Shown here: piece by piece, positions 33,451 to 45,185 of the stretch | Position numbering within the stretch: position 1 is the stretch's first letter | How the letters are laid out: each line of letters begins with the position of its first letter | NCBI GenBank assembly: GCA_946811695.1 | Contig: OX328126.1 | Location: 88,314,785 to 88,378,784 of the forward strand | Direction of reading: 5' to 3' | DNA: 64,000 nucleotides | Source: Gonocerus acuteangulatus | Taxonomy: Eukaryota > Arthropoda > Insecta > Hemiptera > Coreidae | Translations under genes and position numbers: made by a program | The notes under the pieces: generated by a model | Seen by the model: the letters and a program-made list of their open reading frames with translations, nothing else | Told to the model about the DNA's origin: nothing | Database searches by the model: none

Positions 33451-33652
33451 TTTTTTTTTAGCACTTTCCTCCGAAGGAAAGTAGCTATTGAGGTTGGACT
33501 CATGACGGAATTTTTGAAAAATGTCTTCAAATCTTTATCGATCCTACCTAGAAGACACCGAAAATGACCCCTGTTAAAATTTATATATTTATATATATAT
33601 CGTAGAAGGTAGAAAAATAATGTCTCTCCACTGTTTTTCAAAGTATTTATTA

Positions 33653-33691
33653 GCAAAAGCTTTTCGAGAACATGGTTCTCATCGTCAGTGC
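33653..33691 (-). ncRNA. hammerhead-like ribozyme sequence (PLE), intact core
   Basis: Mirror of 33807-33845: GCA, CTGACGA, extra T, stem II GAGAAC/GTTCTC, GAA, palindrome AAGCTT, U, TGC. Confidence 0.6.
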
Positions 33692-33806
33692 ATCTATTAC
33701 TCCACCGGTAGTACTGCTAACAGCCTCTCCGAACAGGTGTGAGGTAATAATTACCTCTCACCTGTTCGGAGAGGCTGTTAGCAGTACTACCGGTGGAGTA
33801 ATAGAT

Positions 33807-33845
33807 GCACTGACGATGAGAACCATGTTCTCGAAAAGCTTTTGC
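33807..33845 (+). ncRNA. hammerhead-like ribozyme sequence (PLE), intact core
   Basis: GCA, CTGACGA, extra T, strong stem II GAGAAC/GTTCTC, GAA, 6-base palindromic stem III AAGCTT, U as cleavage nucleotide, TGC pairing with GCA. Stem II and stem III sequences differ wholly from those at 15053 while pairing is kept. Confidence 0.6.
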
Positions 33846-34800
33846 TAATAAATACTTTGAAAAACAGTGGAGAGACATTATTTTTCTACCTTCTACGAAA
33901 TCGAGAACTCCACAAATAACGCTGCATACATCACAGATATATATATATATATATCTGTTAACACGATAGCGGCCAGAGTTTTTGTTTTTTCGTCACGAAA
34001 CTTGGTATATAGAATCCAATTAGCAAACGATTGAACGAGTTCGTTAACCACCAAAGTCGGTCCACCGGAAGGGGGGGTTTACCCCGAACCCAAAACATTA
34101 ATTTGACTATGTCAGCCGTAATATTTGTTATATTTCAACGAAACTTGGTATTCGTGGTGGTAATATAGAGAGAAAAGTGAGAAATAAAAATGAACTAAAT
34201 CGTTTCATTATAAGGGGGGTTTACTTCGGACCCACAATACCAATTCGCCACTACCAGCCGTGATTTTTGGTATATTTCGACGAAACTCGGCATTCGTAGT
34301 GGTAATCCACAAGTAAATATTACTCCGGACCCAAATTCCTAATATATTCATACCGGTCGTAATTTCTGCTGTATTGTAACGAAACGCGGTATACGTCGTG
34401 GGTAACTCATGGGAAAGAAGTGTTGTAAAAATGAGCTGAATCGGTCAATCGGAAAGCGGGGATTTAATTTGTAAATATTTCAATAGAAAAGCACGCCAGA
34501 CGTAGGTTCACAAAGCCGCCGCAAGGAGCGCTTTCTACCACTAGAGTGACTGTATCCTGTTCCTGCGTTAGATCAAAATACGATAATATGAGATTTTTTG
34601 TATTTATTACGTAGTGTAGTAGGTACCATGTTTAAACATAACTCTGGAAGCAAATTAATAATTGGTCAGTTACTCATTACAAAATTAAAAGAGAACTATT
34701 CATGTTTTTATTTTATTTATGTAGGATATTTTAAGCAAATTGTTCTGGAAAGCAATCTACACTACCCAAATTCTGAGGAAAGTGCTTAGTTATGCAGCTC

Positions 34801-35043
34801 TTCACTGTATTCTACTATATATTTGTCAAATACCACTAACTGACTGACTCACTGACCTATCAACCCCCAGCCCAAACCACTCGACAGAAAAATTTGAAAT
34901 TTTGCCTGGACACTTCCTATATAACGTAGGCACTCGCTAAGAAAGGTTTTTTTGATATTCGAATTTTTAAGTATTTTTAGAGGGGATTAAAGTTTTAGTT
35001 CTCCCGCGGTTGAATACACCCTTCAGAACGATAAAAAAAATAA
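34801..35043. other. old repeat remnant
   Basis: ACTGACTGACTCACTGACC and GAAAAATTTGAAATTTTGCC, then TTTTTTTGATATTCGAATTT, recall text at 31195-31230 and 33135-33170, so this is part of a dispersed repeat. No gene. Confidence 0.35.
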
Positions 35044-35952
35044 TTCCGTCACGCAGGAGCTGCATAACTAAGCACTTTCCTCAGAATTTGGGTAGTGTAG
35101 ACTGCTTTCCAGAACAATTTGCTTAAAATATCCTACATAAATAAAATAAAAACATGAATAGTTCTCTTTTAAATTTGTAATGAGTAACTGATCAATTATT
35201 AATTTGCTTCCAGAGTTATGTTTACACATGGTACCTATTACACTACGTAATAAATACAAATAACCTCATATTATCGTATTTTGATCTAACGCAGGAACAG
35301 GATACAGTCACTCTAGTGGTAAAAGCGCTCCTTTCGGCGGGTTTGTGAACCTACGTCTGGCGGGCTTTTCTATTGAAATATATTACAAATTAAACCCCCA
35401 CTTTCCGATTGACCAATTCAGCTCATTTTTACAACACTTCTTTCTCATGAGTTACCCACGACGTATACCGCGTTTCGTTACAATACAGCTGAAATTACGA
35501 CCAGTATGAGTATTTTAGTAATTTGGGTTCGGAGAAAACCCCCCCCCCTTCTAATGAACCGATTTAGTTTATTTTTACAACACATATTTACCTGTAGATT
35601 ACCACTACGAATACCGAGTTTCGTCGAAATATACCAAAAATCACGGCTGGTAGTGGCGAATTGGTATTGTGGGTCCGGAGTAACCCCCCCCCCTCCTAAT
35701 GAACCGATTTAGTTCATTTTTATATCTCACTTTTCTCTCTATATTACCACTACGAATACCAAGTTTCGTTGAAATACAACAAATATTACGGCTGTCATAG
35801 TCAAATTAGTGTTTTGGGTTCGGTGTAAACCCCCCCTTCCGGTGGACCGACTTTGGTGGTTAACGAACTCGTTCAATCGTTTGCTAAATGAATGCTATAT
35901 ACCAAGTTTCGTGACGAAAAAACCAAAACTCTGGCCGCTATCGTGTTAACAG

Positions 35953-35987
<35 letters not shown>

Positions 35988-36113
35988 AATTTTAACGGGG
36001 GTCATTTTCGGTGTCTACTGGGTAGGATCGATAAAGATTCGAAGACATTTTTCAAAAATTCCGTCATGAGTCCAACCTCAATAGCTAGTTTCCTTCGGAG
36101 GAAAGTGCTAAAA
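35044..36113 (+). mobile_element. HLB element (copy 5)
   Basis: Starts TTCCGTCACGCAGGAGCTGC, ends GGAGGAAAGTGCTAAAA. Core units at about 35395, 35535, 35685 and 35828 (poly-C starts), so the period is about 140-150 bp. The simple repeat here is (CA)n followed by a short TA run (35955-35987) rather than pure TA. Confidence 0.7.
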
Positions 36114-36149
36114 GGCTACATCCCCCAAATCTTAACCGATTTCAATGCA

Positions 36150-36270
36150 TTTTTAGCACGTTCCTCCGAAGGAAAGTAGCTATTAAGGTTGCACTCATGA
36201 CGGAATTTTTGGAAAATTTCTTGGAATCTTTATCGATCCTACCGATTAAATATCGATGACCCCCGTTCAA

Positions 36271-36336
<66 letters not shown>

Positions 36337-37066
36337 GTGTCCGTTAACACGATACAGAAACCATGAAACTTGGAATGTAGTATTCTTCCATCAAACGATT
36401 AAACGAGTTCGTTAATCACCAAAATTGGTCCATGTGGAGGGGGGGGTTTACTCCGGAGCCAAAGTAGATTTGCCAATACACGCCATAATATTTGTTATAT
36501 TTTAACGAAACTCGGTATTCGTTGTGGTCAACTGAAGAGAAATTTTTTTTATAAAAATAAACTAAATCGGTTGACAAGAAGGGAGGGTTTACTCCGGACA
36601 GAAATGACTAATTTCCTTATACTGGTCGTAATTTCTGTTGTATTGTAACGAAACTCTTTATACGCCCTGGGTTTCTAATAAGAAAGAAGTGATATGAAAA
36701 TGAACTAAATCGGTCAATCGGAAGGGGGGGGGAGGTGTTACTTTGTACTATGTTTTAATTGAATTCTTCCGCTAAACGTAGGTTCGCGAAACTCATCAAG
36801 ATCAATAGATCAAAATGTGAAGCTTTGTGTATTTAGTACGTAGTGTAGTACCACGCATACACAAAACTCTAAGAGAAAATTAATTAGAAAATTAATAATT
36901 GAAACAGTTGCTCGTAAAAAATGCAAAAGAGTAGAACAATTTATGTTTTTATTTATTTTATTTATCTATATAGGTTATTTACAGGAAATTATTCAGTAAT
37001 GCAGTCTACACTACCCAAATTCTGAGGAAAGTGCTTAGTTATGCAGCTCCTGCGTGACGGCCTTTT
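36150..37066 (-). mobile_element. HLB element (copy 6)
   Basis: Hairpin end TTTTTAGCACGTTCCTCCG at 36150, other end GCAGCTCCTGCGTGACGG to 37066. (TA)n 36272-36327. Inverted relative to copy 5, separated by about 36 bp. Confidence 0.7.
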
Positions 37067-37524
37067 CTTTTAAATGAAAGCTAATAAAATGTAGAACAAT
37101 TTTGTCTAGCCCGATTTTGGTTTTCTCTGTTTAATTAATTGCGTGTAAATATTTCATGAACATTCACAATTGAACATAAAATAATATTTAATTTCTCATC
37201 TAACTTAATACCAGGACTGATATCATCGAAATTAAATATTCAAATCCTGATTACAGTTAGAAAAAATTAAAATCTGTTCTCAAATTATTCAAAAATCATA
37301 TTATTTCCATCAATATCATTGTTGAATAAAGATTAAATTACGTTTTGAAGATGTCCGTCTGCTTTTACAACTTGTTGTTGGAGAATTGTTTTTGGAAGGG
37401 TAGTGATTCTCGAACGTTTGTCGCCATCTTGAAAAATCTACTTCGTGAACAGTTACTGCGATTTGAAAAAGACACTTGTGAGAATAGAAAAATGTTTAAC
37501 CTTAAAGAAAATGTAATGACTATT
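37067..37524. other. non-coding stretch
   Basis: An 84-residue frame at 37345-37599 runs into the next HLB element and has no recognised domain, so I do not call it a gene. Nothing else seen. Confidence 0.4.
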
Positions 37525-38426
37525 AAAAAAAGTCCGTCATACAGGAGCTGCATAACTAAGCACTTTCCTCAGAATTTTTGTAGTGTAGAAAATTACTGAA
37601 TAATTTGCTGTAAATAACCTATATAAATAACATAAAAACGTGAATAGTTCTGCTCATTTACATTTCTTATGAGGACTGTTCAATTATTAATTTTGTAAAT
37701 AATTTGCTTCCAGAGTTATGTTAATACATCATACTGTACTACTTAATAAATACACAAAAACTTCATTTTCCGTCTTTTGATCTGACGCAGGAACAGGATA
37801 CAGTCCCTCTAGTGGGAGATAGCGCTCCTCGTGGCGACTTTGGGAACCTACGTCTGGCTGGCTAATTGTAATGAAACAGAGTTTAAAGGAAACCCTCCTT
37901 TCCAATAGACCGATTTACTTCATTTTTACAACAATTCTTTCTATACCCACGAAGTATACCGCGTTTCGTTACAATACAGCAGAAATTACGACCGGTATGA
38001 GTATATTAGTACTTTAGGTCCGGAGTAACCCCCCCCCCCTCCAAATAACCCGATTTAGTTTATTTTTACAACCCATTTTTCTCTCTTGATTACCACCATG
38101 AATATCAAGTTTCGTTGAAATGTAACACAAATTACGGCTGGCAATGGCAAATTGGTATTGTGGGTCCGAAGTAACCCCCCCCCCCTCCTAATGAGCCGAT
38201 TTAGTTTATTTTTACAACGTATTTCTCTCTTTAGATCAAAATAACGAAAACCGAGTTTCGTTGAAATATAACAAAAACTACGGCTGGCAATGGCAAATTG
38301 GTATTGTGGGTCCGGAGTAAACCGATTTTGGTGGTTAACGAACTCGTTCAATCGTTTGCTATTTGAACGCTATATACCACGATTCGTTAAGAAAAAACAA
38401 AAACTCTGGCCGCTATCGTGTTAACA

Positions 38427-38493
<67 letters not shown>

Positions 38494-38632
38494 ATATATA
38501 TAAATTTTAACGGGGGTCATTTTCGGTGTCTGCTAGGTAGGATCGATAAAGATTCGAAGAAATTTTTTAAAAAGTCCGTCATGAGTGCAACCTCAATAGC
38601 TACTTTCCTTCGGAGGAAAGTGCTAAAAAAAA
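37525..38632 (+). mobile_element. HLB element (copy 7)
   Basis: Starts AAAAAAAGTCCGTCATACAG, ends GGAGGAAAGTGCTAAAAAA. Three tandem core units with poly-C; (TA)n 38430-38501 with one interruption. Confidence 0.7.
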
Positions 38633-38762
38633 TGTAACGTTCAAAGGAATGTGTAAAAGCAAAGAGAATTCTTTCGTTTTATTTTTCAAAAAAACATATT
38701 TTTTGTTCTGAATAAGCTTTGGAACGGCAGTTGGCAGCATTCAACTACATTTTTGTTCTAGT

Positions 38763-38763
<1 letters not shown>

Positions 38764-38820
<57 letters not shown>

Positions 38821-38832
38821 TATATAATGATG

Positions 38833-38890
<58 letters not shown>
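38764..38890. repeat. two (TA)n tracts around a short spacer
   Basis: TA runs 38764-38816 and 38838-38890, with GTTTATATAATGATGATG between them. Not inside a recognised element. Confidence 0.85.
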
Positions 38891-38893
<3 letters not shown>

Positions 38894-39229
38894 GATCATT
38901 TTGAAATTCTCCAGACGGTTTATGAAATGGTACTCACTATCTATTTAGTACATGATTGACGTAAGAAGACTGCTTACGTCTGCACCCCCTAAGTGCGTTC
39001 CAAGAAGAACAATTACCCCTTTAGTACACAATTCTAAATCCTACACAAACACAATAAATAAATGACCATAATGATGACGCACTTCGCTGCAAATTTCTTT
39101 TTTACTCGTTAAAGCCTTGTGTGTTCTCAATTTCTGTTTGTTAACACCTAATTCATATCAAAATTGGATCAAATGTGACTCCAGTGGCTACAGTTCTTTA
39201 TCTTAATGAAATAAAGATTTAAATGAAGT
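38891..39229. other. non-coding stretch
   Basis: Nothing recognised. Confidence 0.4.
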
Positions 39230-40010
39230 CTCTGCTTTTGACCAAAGTACCCCGAGAGACCTTGTTATTACGACGTCATTGACCTAAGGGTATCTAAAGA
39301 CCTTGATACCACGTTTTTTGACCGACTTTCCCCAGAGACCTTGTTATTCCCACGGCTTTTGACCGAAGTGGCCCTGAGACCTTGTTATTACCACGGCATT
39401 GACCTAAGGGTATCTAAAGACCTTGATACCACGTTTTTTGACCGACTTTCCCCAGAGACCTTGTTATTCCCACGGCTTTTGACCGAAGTGGCCCTGAGAC
39501 CTTGTTATTACCACGGCATTTGACCGAAGTGCCTTTCAGAGACCTTGTTATTACCACGGCTTTTGAGGAATTTGCCCCAGAGATCCTGGAATTACCATGG
39601 CTTTTGACCGAAGTGGCCCTGAGACCTTGTTATTACCACGGAATTTGACTGAAGTGCCCTTTAGAGACCTTGTTATTACCACGGCTTTTGTGCAATGTGC
39701 CCCAGAGATCTTGGATTTACCATGGCTTTTGACCGTAGTGGCCCTGAGACCTTGTTAATACCACGGCATTTGACCGAAGTGCCCTTTAGAGACCTTGTTA
39801 TTACCACTGCGTTTGAGCAATGTGCCCCAGAGATCTTGGATTTACCATGGCTTTTGACCGAAGTGCCCTTTAGAGACCTTGTTATTACCACGGCATTTGA
39901 CTGAAGTGCCCGAGAGACCTTATTACTATCACGGCTTTTGATCGAAGTGCCCCAGAGACCTTGTAATTGCCCCCAAATGCATCTAGAGACCTTTTTTATT
40001 ACCACGTCCG
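39230..40010. repeat. ~40-bp tandem repeat with 120-bp higher-order unit
   Basis: Variants of GAGACCTTGTTATTACCACG followed by GCTTTTGACCGAAGTGCCC occur about 18 times. 39256-39360 is repeated almost exactly at 39376-39480 (120 bp, about three basic units). Units alternate between CATTTGAC and CTTTTGAC forms. Frames of 60-129 residues on both strands come from the array and are not genes. Confidence 0.9.
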
Positions 40011-41287
40011 ACAGCAAAGAGATCAACATACGGTTCTGGAGACTCGGTAGCATCAAGAAATTCACCTTGGAGTCGCAGATTTCAGTGGTTGGCCATAAAA
40101 AGCCTCAGCAACGCTACCTCACTTGGCTTTTTCCACCAATACTGTCGGTAGTTCTTGCTTCCATCTATTCGATAGAAGATAAGCCATGGGGACAGTCTGC
40201 AGACTGCAGTGCCACCTCTAGACGCACCCGTTGCTTTGAGGGTCGTAAGCAGTAGTCCGTTGCTTGTAGATTCCCTGGAGTTTATTTAATCTTAGACACA
40301 GGTCTGCCTGAATGGCTTGACCAGGAGCTCTTCGATGGTGATTTCAGACCTGTGTTCTTCGTTATTGAAATAATTTGTCCCGACTAGCCAATACCTTGCT
40401 ACTGTCAAAGTTTTGGTGCAATGATGCTTGTAGTGTGCACATTGTTGTGCGATCCTGGTGCACACCAGGATAACTTTCCTCCTTGTCCAAGAATATGGAA
40501 GTAAATAAACCTATTTGTCCTGCAGCTACTGCCTATCCTTCGTAGAGCGTAGGAACTCACCAACCTTATCCACCATGATCCAACGGTCTGCCCCTTTTGA
40601 CCGATTCCTACACACATCCCTTGGTACAACCTTTAATACCTTCTCCTTGTAGCAATTCCTGAGATAATCCTTTCGGAAGTAAACGTCTCTTGTCCCCAAG
40701 TGCGCCGTCTACTGAGTAAAGTGATATTTAGACTGAGCGTTAAGGTAAAGCCCAATGTCCGTTTGTTAATACGGTAGACCGTACGCCCAAAGTCGCCGGC
40801 CGTTTCCTAGATAATCATTAGACAGCTAAGAAAGGCAGCGTACCATTTTTCTTCTGAATGCAATTTATGGATGGGAACTGGTTGCGTTTTTTTATAATTT
40901 CCTTATGATGGTGGTTGCTTTAGACCTTCCTAAGGGGCAATACTACCTTTTAACTTTACCTTTTTTGTTTTTTCTTTTTTCTTTTTTTTTCCAAAGACCT
41001 TAAAGTTCAACATATACTGACAGACTGTAATTTGAGACAAGACTTGGAAATTCCACGAGACATGAACCAACTAATCCGTGATAGCAGTCAACGCTATACT
41101 TACCTTTCTAAAAGACAACAATATTTTTAACAAAATTTAACGAGCCTCAGGCCAAACTTCCCAAATAATTACCATGTGGGTGTAGTATGGACTACAACAA
41201 CCACTTAATTTTCTTAATTATATTTCAACACCATATATATTTCAAACTGTCTTTGATTGTCTAGACGACCCAAACTGTGTTTTTAAC
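40011..41287. other. unrecognised sequence of more balanced base composition
   Basis: 40011-40800 is less AT-rich than its surroundings and has short open stretches on the minus strand (e.g. a 74-residue frame at 40405-40629), but I recognise no domain, splice pattern or long frame. It could be the decayed inside of an unknown element or an unrecognised exon. 40920-41287 is plain AT-rich DNA. Confidence 0.3.
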
Positions 41288-41341
41288 ATGATGAATAAAG
41301 GTATAAATCACGTCATGAGTGATTTATACATTTATTCATCA
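41288..41341. repeat. short hairpin, ~25-bp arms
   Basis: ATGATGAATAAAGGTATAAA at 41288 pairs with TTTATACATTTATTCATCAT ending at 41341, one mismatch, with a small loop. No T-run or gene context points to a function. Confidence 0.6.
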
Positions 41342-42235
41342 TTATCATACATAGGATCCTTCTTGTGTAACTGTGATTGTACATGGGAGCTATTGTTCCT
41401 ATGTATAGCCATATTATCCTATATTGTAAATAGAAACTGTTGCGAATATGTATAGTCATATTGTACATAGGAAGAATTGTTCACCATTTTCGAAAAAAGT
41501 TCATATTTCTCAAAAATCGTACTTACTTTTCTAGATTTATTTTTTTCAAAATATATTTAGTATTTTGTTCTAGATTAAAAATTGCTGCCTGCAGACTATT
41601 GCCTCTGAAAAAAGATAGTTCCGTTCGTCAGACACATCACCACCATTTTGTTTTCGAAGAATTAAAACTTTTTTTTTTTTTGTTTTTTTTTTGGATACTT
41701 TAACATACTATATAAAACTTATGGGATAATGAATTTAAAAATATTGATTTTTTTGCTATCCACGCCTCAGAGGTGTCAGATATCAACGTTAGAAATCCTT
41801 GATACTGAAATATTATAAATGCAAAGTTCCTTCCTCTTTTTCGGTGCAATATATGTTTCAAGTTCTCATTTGGGCTTTGTGATATAATTGAAATTTTTCT
41901 ACTTGCTCCAATAGGAGATCATGATAATTTTAAGTCTAATTGTGGAAGATATCTGTTGAAGCAAATAACTATCCAGCAAAGCAGAATGATATAACATTTT
42001 TTGCACTGATGCCAGCATATTCCACACTAGCAACATGGAAATTAACTTTGGCAAACAACCAACAGGATTCTATAAGCTAAATAAATCACCACATGTATTT
42101 CGTAAAAACAAAACTAAACCCTATCAAGTAGGTAAGTTGACAACACAAAACTTAGCGAGATCAATTCCTCTCGAAGAAGGCTTACGTGAAAACTTAAATT
42201 CAACGACAGCCATTGGAAATTGAAAAAAAAAAATG

Positions 42236-42280
42236 AAAAGTCCGTCGCGCGGGAGCTGTATAACCAACCACATTCCTCAT
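42236..42280 (+). mobile_element. third-type HL terminus (HLC)
   Basis: AAAAGTCCGTCGCGCGGGAG, CTGTATAACCAACCACATTC parallels the HLB end with many changes. An HLC-like hairpin (TTTTAGCATATTCCTCCGAA) stands at 43161-43190 in the opposite sense, so the two may not belong to one copy. Confidence 0.4.
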
Positions 42281-42760
42281 CCAAAAAATGACTATATCAA
42301 GTTTATGCAGAAGCTGATTCAAAATCCAAAAATAAACTTTAGCCCCCCCCCAACCCCCAATTTGTTAACAAAAGTTAACTAAAGAACTCCAGGCCCAACA
42401 GATTGGAACCTGGAGCCGGGCTTAAATCTACGCCTTATCCTTATACTTATGTACCAGAAGGGACTGTAAAATGTACAACTTAGTCTATGATACTAAATCT
42501 AGGGGGAGACAATGTTCCATAGGGACGGACTATACAAGAAAATCGCTTAACCTAACTTAAAGTAATATTTACAGTATGTACATTAAGCTGCCTTTTCTAC
42601 TAGATCCAGGATCCTCCTGGGGCTGCCCTGTCATCTCTGCGGCAGTAGAGGGGGGTGTCACGTCACTGAAGAGGGGCTTCACACATTACAGGAGGCTGTC
42701 ATAGAATTCAATTTAGCTTGTTTTATTGAACAAGTACAAAATTATATTTTTATTCCAGCC

Positions 42761-43013
42761 CACTATGGGAGGGCCGTCCGAAATTGCTTAGACATTAACT
42801 ATCCATGGTGTTGGATAGGACGTGTAGGGCCGGTATCCTGGCCGGCTCGATCTTCAGACATCACCTTGAATTTATTCTCGGACACATTAAAGATTTGGTC
42901 TACCGGGAGCCCATTGACACAAGGGAGCACCTCTTCCGTCTGATCAGATAGGCCTGGAACATATTACAGGCAGAGCAATGTACAAATGCCATTGCTGCAA
43001 GGGGCCAAACATT
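42761..43013 (+). pseudogene. mariner/IS630-like DDE transposase relic
   Basis: Frame with AHYGRAVRNCLDINYPWCWI, GRVGPVSWPARSSDITLN, then after a frameshift KDLVYREPIDTREHLFRLIR, a stop, and AWNILQAEQC. This follows the C-terminal catalytic block HY..VR..LD..FP..WIGR.GP..WP.RSPDLTP and the K..VY..P..T...L..RI pattern of Tc1/mariner-type transposases abundant in arthropods. The catalytic D after S is kept, but frameshift and stop make it inactive. The protein start was not found. Confidence 0.75.
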
Positions 43014-43160
43014 TTAAAAGTTTTTAAATTGATTTTTAGGAATTATTAGAAAAATAAATTGTTATTTTATAATTATGCATGTGTCCAGTGTTGAATTTGA
43101 AATGTTTTAAGAATTGAAAAAGGAATTTTTATTGAGAACTGAAAGTTTTTTCGCTTTGTG

Positions 43161-43190
43161 TTTTAGCATATTCCTCCGAAGGCAAGAAGC
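43161..43190 (-). mobile_element. HLC-type hairpin end
   Basis: TTTTAGCATATTCCTCCGAA then GGCAAGAAGCTACTCG is the HLB hairpin plan with altered arms. Confidence 0.4.
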
Positions 43191-45158
43191 TACTCGTATT
43201 TTAAATTATGTTGAACTTACAGCTTTAAATTGCGTCAGAAAACAATTTCGAACAAGCACATTTTTTTGGGGGGGGGGGAGGAGGTTGATGTGTAGAGGGG
43301 GTGGAAGATAAAACATATGCATTTAATGATTTTTATATAGGCATTATGAAAAAATGCCTTTTCACAATTGTGTTTTAGTTTTTTGCATTATTCTCGGAAA
43401 CGAGGCAAAACCGAGAGATATATCAAAGGACCTTTTTTCCTTGTTTTTTCATCCTGCATCGATTCCCAAATATGGTCTTTTACTTTGGGGGTACCCTGTA
43501 TATACAAGGTCTCTTTTATGCTTCGTTAAAGAGAAAATAGCAAAACAAGAAAGAAAACATCCAGCCTTTATTTAATTTAATAGGTACTCGCCGTGAGGAG
43601 GAGATAATCATGTGCCCGGCGCATAGTACTGACCGCACTACCTCCCTAGTGCGGCTTGTGGTCAAGAATCGGATACCTCTACAGTATATGCATTTGAGGA
43701 CCCTCACTGACTAAGATTCCCCTTTGTGAGATTCCTGAGCAGAATTTCCTGAGATTGTAAGCCAGGACTTGGCCCAGCTATTCTCGAGAAGAGCCTCCCC
43801 ACCCTCCCCCACCTAGGTGCTGCAGATATAAGGCGATGCTTTGAGGTCGTCGCAGGTAGATAATGCAATCAGTGTTTGGTGTTTCCATCGTCAGCTAGCT
43901 CGCTCTGTCGTCATGACGGTCATACAACCAGGTAAGTCCTCTTCAAAAAGTTTTTCTTTTTTCTTTTTTTTTTTTTTGTTGGTTGTTTTATTACCATTGA
44001 AATGCACCGCTGCCTCGCCGTTCTACTAAGTAACAAGATACATTCCTTATTTGGATTGTATTATGGAATATGTTATAAAGTTTTTAATAATTATAATTAA
44101 ATATAATTATATTTCAATGAACAAGTTTAATATTAAGTCAGCTAGGGTGAAAACATTTCTTAATGTTTTTGAATATATATTTAAGAATTGTGACTGCTGT
44201 AAGTAATTCGTACATGTAGTTTGATAATGCAAGATTCTGAATTGTTGGCATTCTGTGTGTTAGATTAGTATTTTATTTAGGTATTTATGTTTTAGTAAAA
44301 ATTATTCTATAGTGTCCAATTCTCAGTCAATGAGACCCATTTTTTTTTCAATTTTGTCTAGTCTTAAAAATCCATTCAATCTTTAATCCCTTTATTTTTT
44401 ACAGATTCATGTCAGTCGACAGTTTTCTCCAGAAATATTGCTATTTGCTTAAGAATTGCTGATTAGCTTGTCTAGTAAAAGTTTGGTAAATAATGCTCAT
44501 GTAATGCATTGTTATATACTCTGTAGCGAATGTCGCTTGTAAATTCCCTGACAGCCAATATATATTTTTTTTATACACCTGAAAGTTCATTCTAAATGTG
44601 CTGCTTGACTTGGATACTTGGGCGTATCCAACCACTCCCCCCGGAAATTTTGAATTGGTCGGTAAAGATTTCTGATATAACCTTTAAAAATAAATTAAAT
44701 TAGATTACTTGGTTCATAAAAAATATTTTATTTTAGGTATAATACCGCTTTAGTTGGCTAAAACTATTCCAAGTTCTAAATTGTTAGTATTCCATACCCT
44801 GGAAATAATCCCAGCCTCCCCCCACCCCACGAAATTATTTCCTTTACACGCCCATGCTTGAATAGCTAGGATATTGAGTATAATATTCTCTAAGACGTTT
44901 AATGAACTATGAGAGTGTATACAGATTATAACATTGGTGTGTCGCCAAAATGATATTTTAGAATATGTAAACATTCCTTCCTGCGTGAAAGTTCCGAATA
45001 ATGATTCGATGTTCTCTAGTTTATTTTAAAAGCATCATGCAGCTTTAATTAGTTTGCCATTTTAAGTTCATCGTCAAAACAAAAAGTCTTTAAGATCTCT
45101 GAAGACAACTAACAATTCAAGATATTATATATATATCTATATATATATATATTCATAT
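43191..45158. other. non-coding, with SINE-like scrap at 43604-43660
   Basis: GCGCATAGTACTGACCGCAC and TACCTCCCTAGTG recall the body of the family S SINEs. Small frames (60-75 residues) have no recognised domain. A G-run lies at 43268-43277 and a T-rich tract at 43950-43980. Confidence 0.35.
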
Positions 45159-45185
45159 ATGTGTGAGTGTGTGCGTGTTTGTGAT

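Larger units (their letters stand above)
33601..33897. mobile_element. PLE-type perfect inverted repeat, ~147-bp arms, two hammerheads
   Basis: 33601-33747 and 33751-33897 are reverse complements with perhaps one mismatch and a 3-base centre. Each arm has an intact hammerhead-like sequence. This is the cleanest of the four inverted repeats. TA runs lie at 33584-33600 and 33938-33953. Confidence 0.65.
33451..34800 (-). mobile_element. HLB element (copy 4) with nested PLE inverted repeat
   Basis: Hairpin end TTTTTTAGCACTTTCCTC at 33451. The opposite end stops at TTAGTTATGCAGCTC (34800), so it is slightly truncated. Where other copies have (TA)n it carries a PLE inverted repeat (33601-33897) between short TA tracts. 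Tandem core present. Confidence 0.65.

Noticed and set aside
41288..41341. Transcription terminator or miRNA hairpin
   Set aside because: Only one short AT-rich hairpin with no gene context; nothing supports either role.
45159..45185. ATG at 45159 as start of a real protein
   Set aside because: The first residues are low-complexity TG-rich translation; only the later part resembles LINE RNase H.
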